This document shows positions 42,486 through 53,430 of a DNA stretch of 64,000 nt, piece by piece. A model generated the notes under the pieces. That model saw only the letters and a program-made list of their open reading frames with translations. It did not search any database and was not told where the DNA came from. Position 1 is the stretch's first letter. Every line of letters starts with the position of its first letter. This stretch comes from Rhinatrema bivittatum (lineage: Eukaryota; Chordata; Amphibia; Gymnophiona; Rhinatrematidae), in NCBI RefSeq assembly GCF_901001135.1, contig NC_042631.1, forward strand, positions 47,126,019 to 47,190,018, read 5' to 3'. Both the position numbers and the translations under genes were made by a program.

Positions 42486-44100
42486 CCACAATTCTTTCTT
42501 TTTCTTTCAATATATCTTTATTGAGGAATACAATTTATATATACAAATCCAACAAAACAGTACTGAAACAAGATGGTATTCCTAAAAAGAGTTTAATAGA
42601 TATTTACCCATCCCTTCACACACCCCCCCCCCCCTCGTATTTATGAAAGAACAGCAAGGGAAGCTGAAGCATAATGTGAACTGTAATTACTCACAAGAGG
42701 GAGCAGCGGGCTAGGACCAAAGATAGAGGGAGCAAGCAATTAATTCACTTTGTACCCAGATATCTGTGACCCCTGGATATTCAGTCATCAAAAGGACACA
42801 ATAACCATAAAGAATCTGACAAAGATTGAGAAAACAGGTAGCAGACATCCTTAAATAAGCGTTTCTGAGAAATGTCGATATTGGGAACCATATTCCAGCT
42901 GGAAGAGTTCAATCATAAGGGGGAGCCACATATCCACCGATGGACGTGCGGCCTTGAGCCACTGGAGCAGAATACACTTTTTTGCAATCAAACAAACTTT
43001 ATAGGGGAACAGGATGTTCTCCACATTTACAATCTCATCGCCAATATTGTTATTTAAAATTCAAAAAGAACAAGACCACTGATATGCCCAAGCTGGCCCC
43101 GTATCAATTCCCAAAAAGCTTGTAGGGGCTCACAATGCCACAAATAGTGTATCAAAGAGGCACCCCGCTGTGCCACATTTCAGGTATTTATCCTCTGTTA
43201 TAAGGCTCACTTTAAAAGCTCGCAAAAGTGAAAAAAAAGTCCTATGAAAAATTCTAGTTTGTAACTCTTGGAAAGCTACATTTAGGGTTAATTTGGGAAT
43301 TGATGCATAGCAATCATGTATCATAAGCATCAAGGTCTTCTGCAATATCATTCTGCCATTTTGTCACAAGCGTTTCATATATGGAATATGATTTTATATT
43401 TTGGAGAAAAAAGTATAGATTTGACAGGTACCCCTGCTTGTTAATAAACAGTTTCAACAATGCGGAGTATGAAGAGTTTTCTAACTCCCCCTTCTCTGCA
43501 GACATGAGCTCATGAAAAAATGCCTTAATTTGCCCGTATAAGTAAAAAATGTCCCACTTGGAACCCAACTTATCTCTGCACTCTTCAAACGAGTACAATT
43601 TCCCCAAGTTTGGGTTGATAAATTTTTGTAATATCCAGTCTGGAGACACCTGCAGGCTCCTCGCTTCTGATAGGGTCAAGGAGGGAAATGTAGGATTTGC
43701 CCGCAAGGGCAGCTGTAGGGACACATGAAGTGGCAAGGACATGAGCTTTCGAAGTGTCGCCCAAGTCTGCTGAACTGCCTAAAGTAATTTAGAGGAAATT
43801 GGAAAACTCTGCAAATCCACTGACCTAGCATGCATCACAGCAGACAGATGTAAGGGGACACAAAGTGCTACAATAAGGCAATAGTCCATATAATTGGAAG
43901 TAGCATTCAACCAATCGCCTAAAAAGTGTAGACGGTCCACCCAATTGTCCAGCTTAAAATCTGGGACCTCAATACCCCCTTTTGCCCTTGGGGCCATTAG
44001 TGTAGCATAAGATAAGCATGACAATTTTCTTCTTAGTCTAGTGACTATACTATTTAGTGTCAGTACATCTTTAAAAGAAAACAAACATATAATTTGAAAT
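42486..44100 (-). mobile_element. L1-type LINE, 5'-truncated, minus strand
   Basis: The 3' end on the left shows the complement of an A-rich tail and AATAAAG (42516-42522). Reading leftwards from 44084: LSCLSYATLMAPRAKGGIEVPDFKLDNWVDRLHF (shown in parts), the APRAKGGIEVPD block typical of L1 ORF2, then LHVSLQLPLRANPTFPSL, FEECRDKLGSKWDIFYLYGQIKAFF and NLYFFLQNIKSYSIYETLVTKW at 43742-43314. Then comes a stretch that encodes TFFSLLRAFKVSLITEDKYLKCGTAGCLFDTL (43351-43130). Several frameshifts. Confidence 0.75.
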
Positions 44101-44149
44101 AGTAACCATAATCATATGTACAAGCAGTAAGTATGCATTATATTTCATT

Positions 44150-45260
44150 ACTGAATTTCTATTTATAATCCAGATGTCGAGATGAGCAGAGTGGGTGACT
44201 CACATAATGTTACAGCTCTCAGATGTTCTGTTGGTCTCAGATATTCGGTTGGGTGTTAGAGTCCGAGCATCCAAAGCTGGTGTTGAGATAACACTTGGGG
44301 GTGTGGTTCCATTTGGTTCTATGATGACTCTTCAATGGTGGTGCTAGTGGGAGCAGTCCACTGTGCACTATGGGCAGTGCTGGGCATGAGGTTGCGTACT
44401 GGAATCTGTAGCTTTGTGCAATACTGTATTGAGAAGGACTGTTTGACCTGAGCTTTCTCAGAGTTTTGTGTCTGGCTTTTTCTTTGCTTGCATTTCTCTC
44501 AATGCTACTGAAATTTTGTGTGGTGCAAATGCTTTAGGGGTTTGGCACTGTGCACTTTAATTTTGTATTTGCTGGAGAACTAGGCCATCAAAAACATCTT
44601 TGCATTCCTTTATTATTTTGTCAGAATATGCAACCTCTGGTGGAATTCTTTTCTGGGAGTTATCCACAAATATTTTTTACTGAATTAGCTGGAATTCTAA
44701 TACTGGGATTTTGTCAGCATTTTTAATGTCAAGGTCTGCTTAATGGACTTGTATTTGCATTCCATGGTGCACATATTTATTGCATTCAATGGCCCCTACC
44801 TGGTATCTTTTCTTAAAAAAAATCAATACTGCTTGCCACCATGTCCAAATTGCTTCTAGGGGCTAGGTTCAGTAGGTTTATTAAACTTTCCTTGCTCAAA
44901 CACGTGTAGTGGGATTATGTTTAACTGTGGCCATGTCTAGTTTCAACTATAATTTGATGGACTTGTCACCTGCTATTATTTCTTTGAAAAGTTTATCTTA
45001 TTGAAAATCTGTTGCCATGTTTCTGTAGTTAGATGGTTTAAACTTGCTTTTACAAACGGCTCTCCTGCTGCATTGCATTCTTTTATGATGAGTTCAAATG
45101 CTACTTTTGTCTTGCATGCCAAGGCAAAGTGATGCCTTTTGCTGCATTTAGTGCAGAGTTTCACTGTATATAGCCAAAGAGTTAGTGGGCCTACACTAAG
45201 AAGGGCAGAGCTCACTGATGTTTCAAAGCTGCTTTTAGGAAGGTTAACCAAAGATACTGT
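44150..45260 (-). pseudogene. Possible retroelement gag/protease remnant with zinc knuckle
   Basis: The minus-strand frame 45251-44976 contains CTKCSKRHHFALAC, which fits the retroviral-type zinc knuckle C-x2-C-x4-H-x4-C, followed by KTKVAFELIIKEC. Further left, in another frame, LDMATVKHNPTTRV may be a decayed LDTGA-type protease start. Gypsy-like polyproteins have this order. The match is short, and many stops follow, so the family is uncertain. A host zinc-finger fragment is a weaker alternative. Confidence 0.35.
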
Positions 45261-45834
45261 TAAGCTATGGGCTCAAAGTTAGGAATCAGAAGAACATAAT
45301 ATCTGGTATTCATGAACAAGGGGTGCAGCTTGAAATCTGTGACATCTTTGCACATTTTCACCAGGGATTGTGCAAAAAAGGACAAACGGATAACTAAAGA
45401 CAAAACTAATGCTTTTTTGGATGATATGAAACTGCCAAGGAAATATAATAAAAAATGGTATCAAAGAGGCAATTTTCAGAATGACGCTTCCAGCTTTACT
45501 GTCAAAGCAGTGCTGGGAGCTGCCAGGAGTGGTGTGATTGAAAACTGCCCAGGTTGCTGGATCGCAGTACAGGGGTGCTATGTGGGGCAGGAGCGTTGAG
45601 GTTGTAGAAGGGCCCAAAAGCAGAATATTTTGAGAAAGTGTGTGTGGGGGGGGGGGGGGGGGGGGGGAGGTGTTAGATGACTTTCAGTCCATAGACCCAC
45701 AACTCTACTACTCTCTTTTGGGAGATTTAGGGGGAGAAGGAGATTGGGTGCAATGCCCAGCATTACTTTCAGGCATTTAGTGGGGTGGAAGGGGACTGGA
45801 CCTATGAGCCTGCAAACTTTTTAAAATATCTTTT
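45261..45834. other. No gene recognised; polyG run
   Basis: Overlapping frames on both strands at 45279-45617 show no domain. A run of about 26 G with one A follows at 45643-45670. I see no element borders. Confidence 0.4.
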
Positions 45835-46555
45835 TAGGAACTTAACTAGCTATACAGTTTGAATATAGCTGGTTAAAGTCAAATTATCCGGGTACCTGTA
45901 CCTGGATAACTTTAACACTGCTCTGAAGCACATCCAGTCGTAGCCAAATAACCTATTTGGCTAATTCTGAAAATCAGTTAGATAAGTTAGCCGGCTAAAG
46001 CCAGGATTCATCAAACTATCACATGCGCTAGAAAGAGAGGCTTGTTGCAATTCCTACCTACAACCACTGGGGGGGGAGAGAGAGAGCGAGCCTAGCTATA
46101 TGAGGCCCACCTAGTAACTCGAGGTGAGGTTTAGGCAATAGTGTAGAGGTTAGGGGCCCCTTTGACATTCAGAGTCAGACGTACGAACAGAACAGTGCTC
46201 TCTTGTGAAGATCTGAGGTACTTCGGAGTGAGGAAACTCACACAAAGATGAGATTTGTACAATGTTCTCCCAACCTAGCTTGATGGACTCTCTACCTGGG
46301 TAACTGAAAACGCTATTTGCGAAAAGATTCCAAAGTGCGATATAGCCACATCACACAGCCTAAAGCAAATGAAAAAGGTGTAGTCAATTTCCGTGTTAAA
46401 ACTGTGCGATATGGCTTCGCAAAAATCCCGCCCCAAACTCCTCCCCCTTTTCCAAATTAGCATCGCACCATGCGTTATGGTGCTTTTCGCATGCGTTAAG
46501 GCTTTTTTGCATGCGAAAATGCCATAAAGCAATTTGATAAATGACCTCCTAATTT
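45835..46555. mobile_element. Two MITE-like elements side by side
   Basis: 45835-46005 has the TTATCC/GGCTAAGT family words (CTGGATAACTTTAAC, AGTTAGCCGGCTAAAG). From 46009 GGATTCATCAAACTATC to 46547 AATTTGATAAATGACC is a second element with inverted ends. Inside, GCGATATGG and CATGCGAAAATGCC/GCATGCGTTAAGGC words are paired. Confidence 0.5.
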
Positions 46556-46599
46556 AACTCCACCCCGGAATGCCCTGAGAATAACTCCAATTTTTCTGA

Positions 46600-47160
46600 A
46601 TACATTTTATGCCATTCTATTTTGTCTCTGTGACATTTTGAAGCTCCGACCAGAGGTCTGTCCTGATACAGTTATCTTGAAACAGGGTCTGTGTCAAGGG
46701 ACCGGTTATCTGGATAGAAGGCATCCTGACTTAAGACTCACTATTAATGTAATACTTTTTCATGTTGAACTTTTCTGAGAAGTCTGTGGACATGTTAAGT
46801 TGGTGACCCCTCCTGCTTGGCAGGCTATTACATATTTTCCTGCCATAGCTCTTTCTCCTGGTTCCCTCAGTATGATAATAGGATTTTTTTGCTTATTCTT
46901 TTAATCAAAGTCTTTGATTTTCTGTCAGCTGTGGGAAATGTGCATCTCTGATATCTTTGTATTCCATAAATGCATTTCTGTTTCTATTTCTCTAGAATTG
47001 CATTGCATACAGATTCTGGCTTCCTGGGGGTTTTGTCTGCATATTTATTCTTCTCCTTTGTGGTCAGCTGCTCTGTATGTGTGACCAAGGTGAGGTATTC
47101 TGCTGGTTGTGCAGATCTGTAGCAGTTCAGCTCATTCTGTTTCCAATCTTCACCTCCTAA
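46600..47160 (+). mobile_element. hAT interior fragment
   Basis: The part at 46990-47160 (GCATACAGATTCTGGCTTCCTGG, TGTATGTGTGACCAAGGTGAGG, AGCTCATTCTGTTTCC, CTAATAGGAAG) matches the interior of the hAT elements at 11500-11700 (complement) and 20150-20350. No ends are found. The left half is unassigned. Confidence 0.4.
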
Positions 47161-47620
47161 TAGGAAGTAAATTGTTTTTCTAAAGCAGTCCCCCTATTTG
47201 CAGAGCTGTTCCTGAAGAGCCCCTCTGCTTCCAGTCCAGCCTCTCCCCTGCCATTTTTTCTCATAGATGGGTGTGAGGCTGGATTGGAGTTGTTGTTAAG
47301 GGAAGGCGCTGTGTGCACTCGTTCACTATCAAAGTCCTTCGTAAACTGAATTTCCAGGAGCTTTGGCAGAAATGGCTCCAAATAGTTCACTGGATCCTCT
47401 GGAATCCCCAAAATTCTCACATGGTTTCTTGAACTCTTATTTACATCTTTAAAAGTCCCTTTTTAGGTTCAGCAATGATTTTGACTTTGCCCTACAGGGG
47501 TCTCACGATATCTTCTAATCAGGAAGTCCTTTCCTCCAGTCCATCTACTCTCTTTTCAAATGCAAACAATTGATCTGGGTGGCGTCACCTCTGTTTTAGC
47601 TCTAATTCTCTGTCATTAAT
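47157..47620 (-). pseudogene. L1-type ORF1 C-terminal remnant
   Basis: The minus-strand frame starting at 47420 reads MRILGIPEDPVNYLEPFLPK, LLEIQFTKDFDSERVHTAPS. This matches the L1 ORF1 pattern NLRIxGIPE...FLPxLL...FxxDxxxERAHR at the RRM-CTD boundary. The start is not the true ORF1 start: upstream codons to about 47600 continue in other frames. L1 ORF1p is an RNA-binding chaperone; this copy is dead. Confidence 0.65.
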
Positions 47621-47703
47621 ACCTTTTTAGGGGTTGCAGTTCCTTCATGATAATGGCAAGAAAGGCTTCAGCTTTCTTGCCTACGTAACTGCCGTGTCTT
47701 ACA

Positions 47704-47850
47704 CAGAAACATGCAGCAACTGCAGAAAAAGACCATGTGGCTTATTTAGTCTGCCCATCCGCACAACCGCTCAGCTCTACCACCCCTACCAACCCCTCAC
47801 AGATCCCCTGACCTCCCTGGGCCTCTGGATGTCACAAACATAACTTTCCC
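47704..47850 (-). mobile_element. CR1-type 3' end fragment
   Basis: ACAGAAACATGCAGCAACTGCAGAAAAAGACCATGTGG, TTTAGTCTGCCCATCCGCA is the ACATAGAAACATGACGGCAG...AGTCTGCCCA module of CR1 3' ends, reverse orientation. Short and diverged. Confidence 0.55.
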
Positions 47851-48329
47851 TGGCTAGTCTACACAATTCATTGTTTAGTCTAGGTTGTTACTCCCTTTTA
47901 TTGTGTGTATTTGGAGTGTGCCGTGTGTGGGAAGGTTGCCTGGCTGCTGAATCTCTCGCTTTTCAGTGGGAACCGTTCCAGATCTGTAATCAGTAAAGTC
48001 CGACGACTCCGGAGGTCTATGTGAGTGTTATGCTGTAAGCTGTCTTTTGGATTACTGCTATCTAATGTATTTGTGGTTTAAATAAATCACCTTAACTCTA
48101 AGTGGCCAAGACAACAGTGAGAAGATGTGGCCAGAAAGACCAGAAACTTCATCCACCTCAGATACTGAATTGAAGTATTGTGCATTTTGTTAATAATAAA
48201 GCAGAGGTCATTGGACCCCACCAGTCATGGGGGAGAGCTGTTGTGCTGAATGTTACATCATCAAGGCTCAAGAAAAAATACAGTAAAAAAAACAGTAAAC
48301 ATATCGTTTTACTGTTCTTTTCCCTCATA
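47851..48329. other. No gene seen
   Basis: Contains an AATAAA-rich stretch (48079-48084, 48193-48198) and scattered short frames. No family recognised. Confidence 0.35.
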
Positions 48330-48447
48330 TAATTGTTTATTGTTCTTTGTAAGGGCTCTGCCTAATTGTTATTGGTTACATGTAAACCGATACGATGTGC
48401 AAACGGCTCTCGGTATAGAAGAATTTCTAAATAAATAAATAAATTAA
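48330..48447 (+). mobile_element. L2-type LINE 3' tail
   Basis: TTGTAAGGGCTCTGCC, GTAAACCGATACGATGTGCAAACGGCTCTCGGTATAGAAGAATTTC (given in parts) and (AAAT)n form the tail of an L2-type element in plus orientation. Confidence 0.65.
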
Positions 48448-49354
48448 TTTGTATGCCTGAGACTGAACCCAGAGACAACAACTAAAGTCTGACCAGGTGC
48501 TATGCCAACAGTCATTCTCTGTGGTGCCAGAGGGTCCTGTGTGGATCTTTTGACTCCCATGTGATACTGAGAAAACCACTTCTATGTTATCCAGTTTAAC
48601 AGTGGCCATGACAGTCATCTCTTAGGATTAACAACTGAAAAAGACAGCAGTTTGACTTGCAGGATTTACTGGATTTTAGCTTCTTCCTCAGAATGCAGGT
48701 CCGTTAGAACAGAAACTGGGCCAAGTTAGATCAGACCAGTGGTCCACTGAGCCCAGCATTTTATCTCTAACAATTGCCCATCCAAGTCAATTAGAATCGC
48801 CTGTTAGACCCCCAAATGAGAAAGCTCTGACAATAAACTTTCTATTATCCACCTCTCCAAAACAATGTAACTTTTAACTGACCCTTGATTGACTTTCCTT
48901 TGGTCCAACTTAACCCCTGACCCTGACCCTTTCCCCAAGACTGTGTGCAACCAGGCTTGCAGCATTTCTACCATAGCATTGTCCTCTGGTCTTAATTGGG
49001 TTACTTTCCTGCCACATTCCTCCAGCAAGGTCGCACTTCAGCTTTTTATGACATTGCAGAAATGTCTATTGTATTGCTTTTGCTCATGTTGATTCTTACT
49101 GAATCTGGCAACATCTGGGGAAAGAGTCTGGCCCAAGGCATCATCAAATCGCTATGGCATCTGCTACTCAGGGCATTTCAGGGATAACATAATAGGATCC
49201 TTTTGTGTCTCTCCTAATCATAAGGAACATTGCTGTAAGAGATACCACAACAGCAGTAAATGTTTGTTCAATAAATATAAGAAAGCATGCAAGACAAAAA
49301 TCTTTGCCACAGGTCTGAATTGTACACCTAAGACCTGGAACTAGGACAGGATGA
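48448..49354. other. No gene recognised; one CR1 scrap
   Basis: 48705-48795 is a CR1 3'-end scrap (GGGCCAAGTTAGATCAGACCAG, AGCCCAGCATTTTATCTC). A minus-strand frame at 49028-48804 has no domain I know. The rest is unassigned. Confidence 0.4.
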
Positions 49355-49660
49355 GCAATAGCCATAAGAACATGCCATACTGGGTCAGACCAAGGGTCCA
49401 TCAAGCCCAGCATCCTGTTTCCAACAGTGGCCAAGCCAGGTCACAGGTACCTGGCAGGATTCCAAGGAGTAGATAGATTTCAGGCTGCTTATCCCATGGA
49501 TAACAAGTGGATTTTAGCAACTCCACCTTAATAATGATTTATGGACTTTTCCTCCAGGAGCTTGGCCAAACCTTTTTTAAACGCAGCTATACTAATAGCT
49601 TTCACCACATCCTCTGGCAACGAATTCCAGAGCTTAATTATGTGTTGAGTAAACTGATAG
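49355..49660 (-). mobile_element. CR1 LINE 3' end
   Basis: AAGAACATGCCATACTGGGTC, CATCAAGCCCAGCATCCTG, CACCACATCCTCTGGCAACGAATTCCAG and TTAATTATGTGTTGAGT form the CR1 3' end and the start of its untranslated region, reverse orientation. 5'-truncated after about 300 bp. Confidence 0.85.
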
Positions 49661-50019
49661 TTGCAACTTTCGGTAAATTGCGGCTAAAGCTACAGATTTT
49701 AGACTATTAGACTAACAAACTTGGAACATCAGCTGTGCCAGAAACATGCCAGCTGTCCAGCAACTGTAAGCCATTCAGAGACTAAACCTGATTGTTTCAG
49801 CCAACGAGCAGTAGCTGCATCTCACACATGTTTGCTGCTTCAGCAAAATAATGAGATTAACTTTAAACTGCAGCTTTCTTTTTTCCTTGAGGAGCCTCAT
49901 CCCTGGATATCCTGGTGATACCCACACTCAATTTTTTCTTTGTGAGACGGCGCAATAATGTGCCAAGTCTCACAGATGTAGCCGATGTTAATTTCTTTTA
50001 AAATTATTAATTAAATATT
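49661..50019. other. No gene seen
   Basis: AT-balanced sequence lacking recognisable repeats or genes. It contains AGACGGCGCAATAATGTGCC near 49950. Confidence 0.35.
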
Positions 50020-50431
50020 AAAACATAAGAAATGCCATACTGGGTCAGACCAAGGGTTCATCAAGCCCAGTAACCTGTTTCAAACAATGGCCAATCCAAG
50101 TCATGAGTACCTGGCAAGTACCCAAATATTAGATAGATCACAAACTACTAATGCTTATTAGTTACCATAATAGCAGTTTATGGATTTATCCTCGAGGAAT
50201 TTATCCAACCCTTTTTTAAACCCAGTTACACTAAATGCTGTAACCACATCCTCTGGCAATGAATTCCAGAACTTAACTATGCAATGAGTGAAAAATAATT
50301 TTTTTCAATCTTTTTAAATGAGCTTCTTGCTAACTTCATGGACTGCTCCCTGGTCCTTCTATTATCTGAGAGAGGAAATAACCGATTTACATTAACTTGT
50401 TCAAGTCCTTTCATGATTTTGTAGACTTCTA

Positions 50432-50899
50432 TCATATCCCCCCCCCCCCCAGTTGTCTCTTCTCCAAGCTGAAAAGCCCTAACTTCTTTAGCCTTTCCTT
50501 ATAGGGCAGCCATTCCATGCTCCTTACCATTTTGGTTGCCCTTCTCTGCACTTTTTCCAGTACAGCTATATCTTTTTTGAGATGCGGTGACCAGAATTGT
50601 ACACAGTATTCAAGGTGCGGTCTCACCATGGAGCGATACAGAGGCATTATGACATTTTCCGTTTTATTCACCATTCCCTTCCTAACAATTCCTAACATTG
50701 CTTTTTTGATCACCACAGCACACTGAGCCAACAATTTCAATGTATTATCCACTATGACGCCTAGATCTCTTTCCTGGGTGGTAACTCCTAAGATAGAACC
50801 TAACGTTGTGTAACTACAGCAAGGGTTATTTTTCTCTATATGCATCACTTTGCACTTGTCCACATTAAATTTCATCAGCCATTTGGATGCTCAATCTTC
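50432..50899 (-). pseudogene. CR1 reverse transcriptase C-terminal part
   Basis: The minus-strand frame (50875-50432) gives MKFNVDKCKVMHIEKNNP, TTQERDLGVIVDNTLK, VIMPLYRSMVRPHLEYCVQF, LEKVQRRATKMVRSMEW and LGLFSLEKRQLGG. It continues upstream to join the piece beyond the L2 insertion. A run of 11 C (50441-50452) breaks the frame at its end. Confidence 0.85.
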
Positions 50900-50906
50900 T
50901 AGTCTC

Positions 50907-50918
50907 TTTAATATCTAC

Positions 50919-50952
<34 letters not shown>

Positions 50953-51815
50953 CAAACCTCAACCTAACCCACTATTTATATGCTGACGACGTGCAGATCT
51001 TGATCCCTATAAAAGAATCCCTTCCAAAAACGCTATCTTTCTGGGAAAACTGCCTCAAGTCCATTAACCACCTACTTACCAGCCTAAACCTGGTACTCAA
51101 TGCAGCCAAAACAGAAATTCTTCTCATCTCCCCCGACCATTCTACCAGCCACGACCAGACAACCTCTATCCCTCAGACTACTCAAGTCAGAGATTTAGGA
51201 GTCACCATTGATAACCAATTAAATCTAAAAAAATCAATTAACAATATTACGAAGGACTGTTTCTTTAAGCTACAAGTTATGAAAAGACTCAAACCCCTCC
51301 TCCACCTCCAGGACTTCAGAACAGTGCTACAGTCAACGATTTTCTCCAAAATCGACTACTGCAACACTCTCCTCTTAGGACTTCCGATCTCCGCCACCAG
51401 ACCTCTACAGATGCTCCAGAACTCAGCAGCCAGGATTTTAACCAACACTAACCGGAGAACTCACATCACCCCGATACTTAGAAACCTACACTGGTTACCT
51501 ATTAAATACAGAATTTGGCACAAAGCTCTCACCATCATCCACAAATCCACACACAACCAACTTCCTTTAGACCTTCAGTTACCACTCAAACCATACACAT
51601 CTGCAAGACCCATCAGAGAGGCTCTCAAAGGAACCCTTCAAGTTCCCCCAACTAAATTCACTCGACTAACCTCCACGAGAGAGCGGGCACTTTCCACAGC
51701 TGGCCCCACCATCTGGAATAACCTGCCGACGGATCTACGACTGGAACCCTGCCTGACTACCTTCCGGAAAAAACTCAAGACTTGGCTTTTTGCCCAAGCC
51801 TTCCCTGAAACATAA
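50907..51815 (+). pseudogene. L2 reverse transcriptase, C-terminal 300 codons open
   Basis: A continuous frame starts with FNIYLL at the truncation. It passes a run of about ten Leu codons (CTA)n where L2 normally has PLCQLL, then TNLNLTHYLYADDVQILIP with the catalytic YADD. Next come NAAKTEILLIS, VRDLGVTIDNQLNLKKSI, FFKLQVMKRLKPLLHLQDF, KIDYCNTLLLGLP, LQNSAARILT, ILRNLHWLPIKYRI, ERALSTAGPTIWNNLP, TDLR and LKTWLFAQAFPET, then the stop. It lacks the N-terminal part of the polymerase and the endonuclease, so it is not autonomous. Confidence 0.85.
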
Positions 51816-52089
51816 CATCTTATCTGAGCTTTCTTTTAGCTCAATAGACTAAAAGACCAACCCAGTAATTACATCTCCATCCATGTTTATTCTCCAGTTT
51901 TTCCTGTCCTTTATTTCCTGGCTACACTAGCCTCCAAGTTCTTTCCCCCTGTTATTTGTAACTGCGCTTCGGCCTTCTTGTTATATGGTTTCTTGTTAAG
52001 TTAACCCCCAAGTTTGATGTAAACCGGCCTGATATGAAGCTTGTCATGAAGTTCGGTATAGAAAAATGTTAAATAAATAAATAAATAAA
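50907..52089 (+). mobile_element. L2-type LINE with 7-bp target duplication TAGTCTC
   Basis: TAGTCTC occurs at 50900-50906 and 52090-52096, and the CR1 reads continuously across. The insert starts in the reverse transcriptase (FNIYL) and ends GTAAACCGGCCTGATATG...CGGTATAGAAAAATGTTAAATAAATAAAT, an L2 3' end. About 1.18 kb, 5'-truncated. Young by appearance because the reading frame is open to its natural stop. Confidence 0.9.
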
Positions 52090-52091
52090 TA

Positions 52092-53430
52092 GTCTCGCAA
52101 GGTCCTCCTGCAATTCATCACAAACCGCTTGAGATTTAACTACTCTGCATAATTTTGTGTCATCCACAAATCTGATCACCTCACTCATCGTACCTCTTTC
52201 CAGATCATTTATAAATATATTAAAAAGCACCGGTCCAAGTACAGATCCTTGAGGCATTCCGCTGTTTACCTTTTCTACTGTGAAACCTAACCATTTAATC
52301 CTACTCTGTTTCCTGTCTTTTAACCAACATGCAATCCACAAAAGGATATTGCCTCCTATCCCATGATTTTTTAGTTTTCCTAGAAGCCTCTCATTTGGGA
52401 CTTTGTCAAATGCCTTCTGAAAATCCAAATACACCACATCTACTGGTTCACCTTTATCCACATGTTTATTAACCCCTTCAAAAAAATGTAGGAGATTTGT
52501 GAGGCAAGACTTCCCTTGGGTAAATCCATGTTGGCTGTGTCCTATCAAACCATGTCTAAGTAAATGTTTTGTGATTTTATTCTTTATAACAGTTTCCACA
52601 ATTTTTCCTGGCACTGAAGTCAGGCTTACCAGTCTATAGTTTCCCGGATCACCCCTGGATCCCTTTTTAAATATAGTGGTTACATTGGCCATCTTCCTAT
52701 CTTCAGGTACATTGGATGATTTTAATGATTGGTTACAAATTTTTACTAATAGTTCTGAAATTTTATTTTTTAGTTCTTTCAGATCCCTGGGATGTCTGGT
52801 CCAGGTGATTTACTACTCTTCAGTTTGTCACTCAGGTCTACCACATCTTTCAGGTTCACCGTGATTTGGTTCAGTTGATCTGAATCATCACCCAAGAAAA
52901 CCTTCTCTGGAATGGGTATATCTCCAACATCCTGTACAGTAAACACTGAAGCAATCATTTAATCTTTTTACGATGGCCTTATCTTCTCCAAGTGCCCCTT
53001 TAACCCCTTGATCATCCAACGGTCCAATGGACTCCCTCGCAGTCTTTCTGCTTCAGATTTATTTTTAAAAGTTTTTATTGTGCATTTTTGTCTCTATGGC
53101 CAACTTCTTTTCAAATTTTCTCTTAGCCTGTCTTATCAATGACTTACATTTAACTTGCAAATGCTTAAGCTTTATCCTATTTTCTACTGAAGGATCCTTC
53201 TTCTACCTTTTAACCATGCCGGTAATCATTTTGCCTTCCGTCCACCTTTCTTAATGCGTGGAATACATATGGTCTGTGCTTCTAGGATGGTATTTTTTTT
53301 TTTAACAATGTCCATGCCTGTTGTATACTTTTTACCTTTTTGGCTGCAACTTTCAGTTTTTTTTCTAATTTTCTCATTTTATCAAAGTTTTCCTTTTGAA
53401 AGTTTAGCGCTAAAGCCATAGACTTACATA
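52092..53430 (-). pseudogene. CR1 reverse transcriptase core and upstream remnant
   Basis: The minus-strand frame (52692-52069) reads MANVTTIFKKGSRGDPGNYR, LVSLTSVPGKIVE, HGFTQGKSCLTNLLHFFEG, VDVVYLDFQKAFDKVPNERLL (motif A), GMPQGSVLGPVLFNIFIND and VIRFVDDTKLCRV. The catalytic FADD box is FVDD here. Upstream (52700-53430) the complement contains GPDIPGI-like and LNVLTKK-like pieces, now riddled with stops. It joins the C-terminal part across the L2. Confidence 0.85.

Larger units (their letters stand above)
50020..53430 (-). mobile_element. CR1 LINE interrupted by an L2 insertion
   Basis: The 3' end at 50020 (AAAACATAAGAAATGCC) is followed by the complement of the C-terminal coding part (50432-50875), the L2 insertion (50907-52089), and the reverse transcriptase core and upstream part (52092 to about 53430). 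Same subfamily as 23881-28090. The endonuclease and ORF1 are missing. Confidence 0.9.
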
